The translations under genes and the position numbers were made by a program. The notes below the pieces were generated by a model. That model saw only the letters and a program-made list of their open reading frames with translations, searched no databases and was not told the origin of the DNA. Shown piece by piece: positions 5,237 through 8,930 of a stretch of 8,930 nucleotides of DNA. Origin of the DNA: Geosporobacter sp040797825 (GTDB lineage Bacteria; Bacillota; Clostridia; Peptostreptococcales; Thermotaleaceae); contig JBFNEZ010000157.1 in assembly GCA_040797825.1 (NCBI GenBank), forward strand, positions 1 to 8,930, written 5' to 3'. Positions within the stretch are counted from its first letter, which is position 1. Every line of letters begins with the position of its first letter.

Positions 5237-6955
5237 TTATTCCATATATGCACCCTTCATTGGGGATACAGCTAATCTTGTATAAATAGAAAGAATACCT
5301 TTTTTATGCCTCATGGGCGGCTTCACCCATTTTCTTTTTCTTTCTTCCAGCACCTTCTCTACTTCCTCTAAAGTCATTGGTTGTCCCTTAACACCTATGA
5401 TATTCAATGCCCTGTTGGGTATATCAATTTCTATCAAATCTCCTTCTTCCACCAAGGCAATAGGTCCTCCTTCGCTGGCTTCTGGAGATACATGGCCGAT
5501 GGCTGGTCCTCTTGTGGCCCCTGAATATCTTCCGTCGGTAATTAGCGCAATAGAGGATACCAGTTCTGGATCTGAGGCGATGGCTTCTGTTGTATAAAAC
5601 ATTTCTGGCATCCCACTTCCCTTCGGTCCCTCGTATCGAATAAAGACTGCATCACCTGGACGAACTGCTTTGCTTAGTACAGCTTCCAGGGCTTCCTCTT
5701 CAGAATCAAAGGGCTTAGCTTTTAGGGTAGCAACCCGCATTTCTTTTGCAACAGCAGAATGCTTCACAACAGCCCCCTCTGGAGCAAGATTTCCTTTTAA
5801 TATAGCGACTGCCCCTTCTTTTTGTATGGGATTGTCTGCCTTGGCAATGACAGCTTCTTTTTCTACGCCTAATTCTTTCAAATAGCTTTGGGCTCTTTCA
5901 TAAAAGCCATTGGCTTTTAAATCTTTCAAATTTTCACCTAGGGTCTTTCCTGTAACTGTCATCACGTCCAAGTGTAAGAATTCTTTTATTTCTTCCATAA
6001 TAGCAGGTACGCCTCCTGCATACCAGAAATACTGGCCTGGGAAAAATCCACTAGGTCTGATATTGGCTAAATAGGGAATTTTTCGATGAATGCTGTCAAA
6101 CAAATCTGGTTCAATTTCTATTCCCAATTCATGGCTAATGGCTGGAATATGAAGTAGAGTATTGGTTGAACCTGCTATGGCCGCATGAACCATAATGGCG
6201 TTTTCAAAGGCTCTCCTTGTCATAATATGGGAAGGCCTAATATCTTTCTCTATAAGCTCTAACAATTGGCTTCCTGCCCTTTGTGCTGCCTTTTCCATTT
6301 CTTCTAGAGTAGCAGGCATCACTGCAGTTCCTGGCAGTGCGATACCCAATGCCTCACACATTACTTGCATAGTAGCCGCAGTACCCATAAAAGCACAGGC
6401 TCCGCAGGAGGCACAAGCTGTATGCTGTTTTTCTTTAAAACTTTCCTCGGTAATCTCTCCTCTACGCAGCTGAGCACTATAGGTCCCAATTTGTTCCAAA
6501 GTGAGATTATCTGGACCAGCTTTCATCAAGCCTCCTGTAAATACAATGGATGGCATATCTAGTCTGGCGATGGCTTTTAAATGGGCAGGTACGCCTTTAT
6601 CACAGCTGCAAATAAAAAGTCCTCCATCGAAGGGTGTAGCTGTCGCCTGTATTTCAATCATACTTGCAATTAGCTCTCTAGATAATAAAGAATAATTCAT
6701 CCCATCATGGCCTTGAGCAATGCCATCACAAATGTCTGTAGTCGTATATTTTGCCGGTTTTGCCCCTAAATCAATTAATTTTTTTTCTGCCGCAAATACC
6801 AATTCATCTAAATGAACACTTCCTGGATGGCTGTCTCCCCAAGTACTTTGAATAAATATCTGTGGTTTATCTAAATCCTCTGCTGTCCAACCCATTCCCA
6901 TCTTAAGAGCATCCATTTCTACAGCAACACTTCTCATTTTTTGACTTTTCAGCAT
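5237..6955 (-). CDS. IlvD/Edd-family sugar-acid dehydratase
   Basis: The family contains Fe-S enzymes that remove water from 2,3-dihydroxy acids: dihydroxyacid dehydratase, phosphogluconate dehydratase and several aldonate dehydratases. Visible elements in this 572-residue protein are CDGIAQGHDGM (76-86), SCDKGVP (117-123), the cysteine cluster TACASCGACAFMGTA (179-193; Cys181, 184, 187), AGSTNT (261-266), YEGPKGSGMPEM (441-452) and LITDGRYSGATRGPAIGH (471-488), with Ser478 at the catalytic-serine position. At the site where [2Fe-2S] members have a cysteine before (x)xHL, this protein has Gly45 (HPGSVHL), as E. coli IlvD does. With kdgK and eda downstream and no ilvBC nearby, an aldonate (gluconate-like) substrate giving KDG is the best inference; true IlvD is unlikely. 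A GGAGG site precedes the ATG. It lies 86 bases after the hydroxyacid dehydrogenase. Confidence 0.9.
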   Translation of the reverse strand: MLKSQKMRSVAVEMDALKMGMGWTAEDLDKPQIFIQSTWGDSHPGSVHLDELVFAAEKKLIDLGAKPAKYTTTDICDGIAQGHDGMNYSLLSRELIASMIEIQATATPFDGGLFICSCDKGVPAHLKAIARLDMPSIVFTGGLMKAGPDNLTLEQIGTYSAQLRRGEITEESFKEKQHTACASCGACAFMGTAATMQVMCEALGIALPGTAVMPATLEEMEKAAQRAGSQLLELIEKDIRPSHIMTRRAFENAIMVHAAIAGSTNTLLHIPAISHELGIEIEPDLFDSIHRKIPYLANIRPSGFFPGQYFWYAGGVPAIMEEIKEFLHLDVMTVTGKTLGENLKDLKANGFYERAQSYLKELGVEKEAVIAKADNPIQKEGAVAILKGNLAPEGAVVKHSAVAKEMRVATLKAKPFDSEEEALEAVLSKAVRPGDAVFIRYEGPKGSGMPEMFYTTEAIASDPELVSSIALITDGRYSGATRGPAIGHVSPEASEGGPIALVEEGDLIEIDIPNRALNIIGVKGQPMTLEEVEKVLEERKRKWVKPPMRHKKGILSIYTRLAVSPMKGAYME

Positions 6956-7041
6956 ATTTTTTCCTCCTAAGAGATAAGAGCATTGGTATGTTTTTCTAAT
7001 CCGTGAGGCTATGAGCTAGAGATCATTTTCTCAAATACCCA

Positions 7042-7968
7042 TTATTTTAAATGCTCAATCACATTTTTAGCTGCCAATATGTCCATATTGATAAATACTT
7101 CTCTTGTAAAGGTCCCTACATGGGGCGTCAAAATGACATTGTCAAACTTTCTAAGGGGTGAATCGGTTTTTGGCTCCACATCAAATACATCAATGGCTGC
7201 ATAGGATATAAGATCTTTCTCTAAAGCTCTACATAGTGCCCTTTCATTTACAATAGGTCCCCTAGCAGTATTGATGAGCATGGGTTTTTTCTTCATTTTT
7301 TCCATGGTTTCATCATGAAACATATTTTCTGTAGTGCTGGTCAAAGGTGCATGAATACTGATAATATCAGATTTTCCTAAAAGTTCTTCAAAGGACACAT
7401 AGGTTATCCCTAATTCAGTCTCTGCTTGTAGATCTTGTCGCACATCGGAATAAATAATCTCCATATCAAAGGCTTTTGCCTTACGGATTAATTCTTTTCC
7501 TATGGCCCCTAATCCAACAATTCCTAGTACTTTTCCTTCTAGACTAAAGCCTAATATTTTATTCCAGCTGCTTGCTTTCATATGCTGATCCAGCTCTGCT
7601 GTCTTTCTAGAAACTTGCAGGATATAGGCCATCACCAGCTCTGCCACAGGCTTTTCCACCACCCCTAGGGTTCTGGCAACTAAAATACCTTTTTCTTGTG
7701 CATAGGCTACATCTACCGAATCTGTACCAACTCCTCGCCTTGCAATAATCTTCAGATTTGGTGCACTATCAATGACCCTTTTGCTAATTTTTTCTAAATC
7801 ACATATAATTCCATCAGCCTCACCGATAATGGAAATAACTTCCTCTTCGGTTAGGGCCTTTTTGTAGGGATTGGGTATTACTTCAAACCCCGCTTCTTTT
7901 AGAAGCCGCTCACCTTCTTGAGAAAATCTTCCAAAAAACTCTGATGTAATCACGATTTTCTTACCCAT
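7042..7968 (-). CDS. D-isomer-specific 2-hydroxyacid dehydrogenase
   Basis: This NAD(P)-dependent cytoplasmic oxidoreductase reduces a 2-keto acid to a D-2-hydroxy acid, or the reverse. The 308-residue protein has the two-domain family layout: the substrate-domain motif ARRGVGTDSVDV (76-87), the Rossmann motif GIVGLGAIGKEL (149-160) with Asp175 after the second strand (favouring NAD over NADP), and the catalytic triad Arg236 (NTARGPIVNE), Glu265 (DVFDVEP) and His283 (TPHVGTFT). It is most like the phosphoglycerate-dehydrogenase-related group, but lacks a regulatory ACT domain and sits among sugar-acid genes, so serine synthesis is improbable. A 2-ketogluconate or other 2-keto sugar-acid reductase feeding the dehydratase is my inference. 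A GGAGG site lies 6 bases before the ATG. The dctM gene ends 111 bases upstream. Confidence 0.9.
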   Translation of the reverse strand: MGKKIVITSEFFGRFSQEGERLLKEAGFEVIPNPYKKALTEEEVISIIGEADGIICDLEKISKRVIDSAPNLKIIARRGVGTDSVDVAYAQEKGILVARTLGVVEKPVAELVMAYILQVSRKTAELDQHMKASSWNKILGFSLEGKVLGIVGLGAIGKELIRKAKAFDMEIIYSDVRQDLQAETELGITYVSFEELLGKSDIISIHAPLTSTTENMFHDETMEKMKKKPMLINTARGPIVNERALCRALEKDLISYAAIDVFDVEPKTDSPLRKFDNVILTPHVGTFTREVFINMDILAAKNVIEHLK

Positions 7969-7996
7969 GTCCTACCTCCTAATAATACTCTTTTCG

Positions 7997-8013
7997 CTAT
8001 AAAATTTTTATAG
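7997..8013. repeat. Short A+T-rich palindrome between dctM and the 2-hydroxyacid dehydrogenase gene
   Basis: CTATAAAA and TTTTATAG flank one central base, giving a perfect 8-base-arm palindrome. It lies about 28 bases upstream of the dehydrogenase start. It may be a regulator site or a chance A+T-rich repeat. No terminator-like G+C stem is present in this 111-base gap, so readthrough from dctM is likely. Confidence 0.22.
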
Positions 8014-8079
8014 ATTCATTATTTCACTTCTTTTTATTCTTTATCCAAACTTATAGCTGCAATAACTTTTTGAAATCTA

Positions 8080-8930
8080 CTACAGCAGCTGGGGATTGAT
8101 TAACCGTGGAACAAAGAAAGCAATCTCTGGAAAGAATGCTACAAATATCAACACAATTAATACAACTGTAATATAAGGAAGCACTGCAGAGAATGAGCGT
8201 TCTATAGATAAATCTCCAATGGTAGCTGCAATCAATAGGCAAAGTCCATAGGGCGGCGTTACAAGGCCAATTGCCAAGGTAATAACCGTTACAATCCCCA
8301 AGGTTACGGAACTGATCCCCAGCTTCAATGCTACAGGAAGCAGTACGGGAATGAATAGGATCATAGCAGGAATGGCATCCATAAAGGTTCCGACGAAAAG
8401 GAAAAATGCAATAACGATACCCATGAATACCCATTTTTCAGTGATATAGGCTGTGAAGAATTCTTCTGCAAGTGTAGCCACTCTATAATAGCCTAACAGT
8501 TCTCCTAAAGCGCTGGCCGCTGCTAAAGCAAAAAGTGATAAAGCACTTAAAGTCATGGTCTCTGTCAAAATCTCAGGGATATCTCTGAATTTTAGTGTTT
8601 TATAAAAAAACATACTAATCAAAAAAGCATACAAAGAGGCAAAGGCTGCAGCTTCTGTTGCCGTATAGAGTCCTGATACGATTCCACCGATGATAATAAC
8701 TGGTGTCAAAAGTGCAGGAAAAGATTCATAGAGCAGTTGAAGAAAATTTTTAAGAGAAGGCATATCATATTTTGGGAAGCCTCGTTTTAAAGATATGATA
8801 TATACCACAGCCATCATACCAAGGCCAATCAAAATACCAGGAACGAAGCCCGCTAAAAATAGGGAGGATACGGGAGCATTGGTCAATCCAGCGTATACAA
8901 TCATAGGAATACTAGGTGGTATGATAACTC
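8080..8930 (-). CDS. dctM: TRAP transporter large permease subunit DctM (5' end beyond the window)
   Basis: The last 282 residues are visible; the frame is open to base 8930, whereas full-length members have about 425. DctM is the multi-helix membrane subunit that couples Na+ flow to uptake of carboxylates or sugar acids captured by an extracytoplasmic DctP protein. The sequence shows the family motifs IIPPSIPMIVYAGL at the window edge, GGIVSGLYTATEAAAFASLYA, FVGTFMDAIPAMILFIPVLLP, and GLVTPPYGLCLLIAA near the C-terminus, all within strongly hydrophobic segments. The ATG at 8904 lies inside a conserved motif and is not the start. DctP and DctQ are presumably to the right. Its position just ahead of sugar-acid enzymes suggests that it imports the aldonate, ketoaldonate or uronate they degrade. 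Confidence 0.95.
   Translation of the reverse strand, partial: VIIPPSIPMIVYAGLTNAPVSSLFLAGFVPGILIGLGMMAVVYIISLKRGFPKYDMPSLKNFLQLLYESFPALLTPVIIIGGIVSGLYTATEAAAFASLYAFLISMFFYKTLKFRDIPEILTETMTLSALSLFALAAASALGELLGYYRVATLAEEFFTAYITEKWVFMGIVIAFFLFVGTFMDAIPAMILFIPVLLPVALKLGISSVTLGIVTVITLAIGLVTPPYGLCLLIAATIGDLSIERSFSAVLPYITVVLIVLIFVAFFPEIAFFVPRLINPQLL

Noticed and set aside
5206..5253. GTG start for kduD overlapping the dehydratase end
   Set aside because: The extra N-terminal 16 residues do not belong to the SDR family and the predicted ribosome-binding site lies downstream of that codon.
5313..6695. Several plus-strand open frames of 64-94 residues
   Set aside because: All are antisense to the dehydratase gene, which is intact across the region; none has a convincing start signal or recognisable domain.
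5237..6955. Assignment of the dehydratase as IlvD (branched-chain amino acid synthesis)
   Set aside because: The neighbours are sugar-acid genes, no other ilv genes are present, and the CDGIAQGHDGM and cysteine-cluster motifs differ from typical IlvD.
7042..7968. Assignment of the dehydrogenase as SerA (phosphoglycerate dehydrogenase)
   Set aside because: No ACT domain, no serC neighbour, and the operon context points to keto sugar acids.
8054..8090. AGCTGC...GCAGCT inverted repeat at the end of dctM as a terminator
   Set aside because: Six-base arms with a 25-base loop and no U-tract; too weak to support termination.
8051..8434. 127-residue minus-strand open frame rich in Cys and Tyr overlapping dctM
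   Set aside because: It lies in another frame of the clearly conserved dctM coding region, has no ribosome-binding site, and its protein resembles nothing recognisable.
8902..8904. ATG at 8904 as the dctM start
   Set aside because: The frame stays open upstream and encodes VIIPPSIP, part of a conserved DctM motif, so the true start is outside the window.

Overview
The window looks like chromosomal DNA from an anaerobic, endospore-forming, A+T-rich Firmicute (class Clostridia; an Alkaliphilus-like organism is my impression only). The evidence is the low G+C composition, strong GGAGG ribosome-binding sites, an SspH-type small acid-soluble spore protein, a TRAP-type carboxylate transporter, and typical clostridial versions of Entner-Doudoroff enzymes. 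Nearly everything is on the minus strand, so transcription runs right to left. The only clear plus-strand gene is the small sspH.

Right part (8930 to about 2190): a sugar-acid uptake and catabolism cluster. In transcription order it holds the C-terminal two thirds of a TRAP large permease (dctM), a D-2-hydroxyacid dehydrogenase, an IlvD/Edd-family sugar-acid dehydratase, a KduD-type short-chain dehydrogenase, KDPG aldolase (eda/kdgA), KDG kinase (kdgK) and a VOC-fold protein. A rho-independent terminator follows. The enzymes form a coherent route. A (keto)sugar acid is imported and its keto groups are reduced. The aldonate is dehydrated to 2-keto-3-deoxygluconate (KDG), which is phosphorylated to KDPG and cleaved to pyruvate and glyceraldehyde-3-phosphate. 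A second promoter with a consensus -10 and an adjacent palindrome lies inside the cluster, just before eda.

Middle part (about 2190 to 950): a KdgF-like cupin followed by larB (nickel-pincer cofactor synthesis), probably co-transcribed. A perfect 20-bp inverted repeat acts as a shared terminator for larB and the convergent sspH.

Left part (950 to 1): sspH on the plus strand, then a divergent minus-strand pair. This pair is a half-length DhaM (PTS-type phosphotransferase subunit of dihydroxyacetone kinase) that stops inside the start codon of an RpiB/LacA/LacB-family isomerase running off the window edge. The isomerase lacks two histidines that are conserved in canonical RpiB, which hints at a tetrulose-phosphate or other non-ribose substrate.

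I see no phage, insertion sequence, CRISPR, tRNA or rRNA. There is no dramatic new system. The most interesting points are the dhaM/rpiB junction, the altered isomerase active site, the composition of the sugar-acid operon and its internal promoter/operator.
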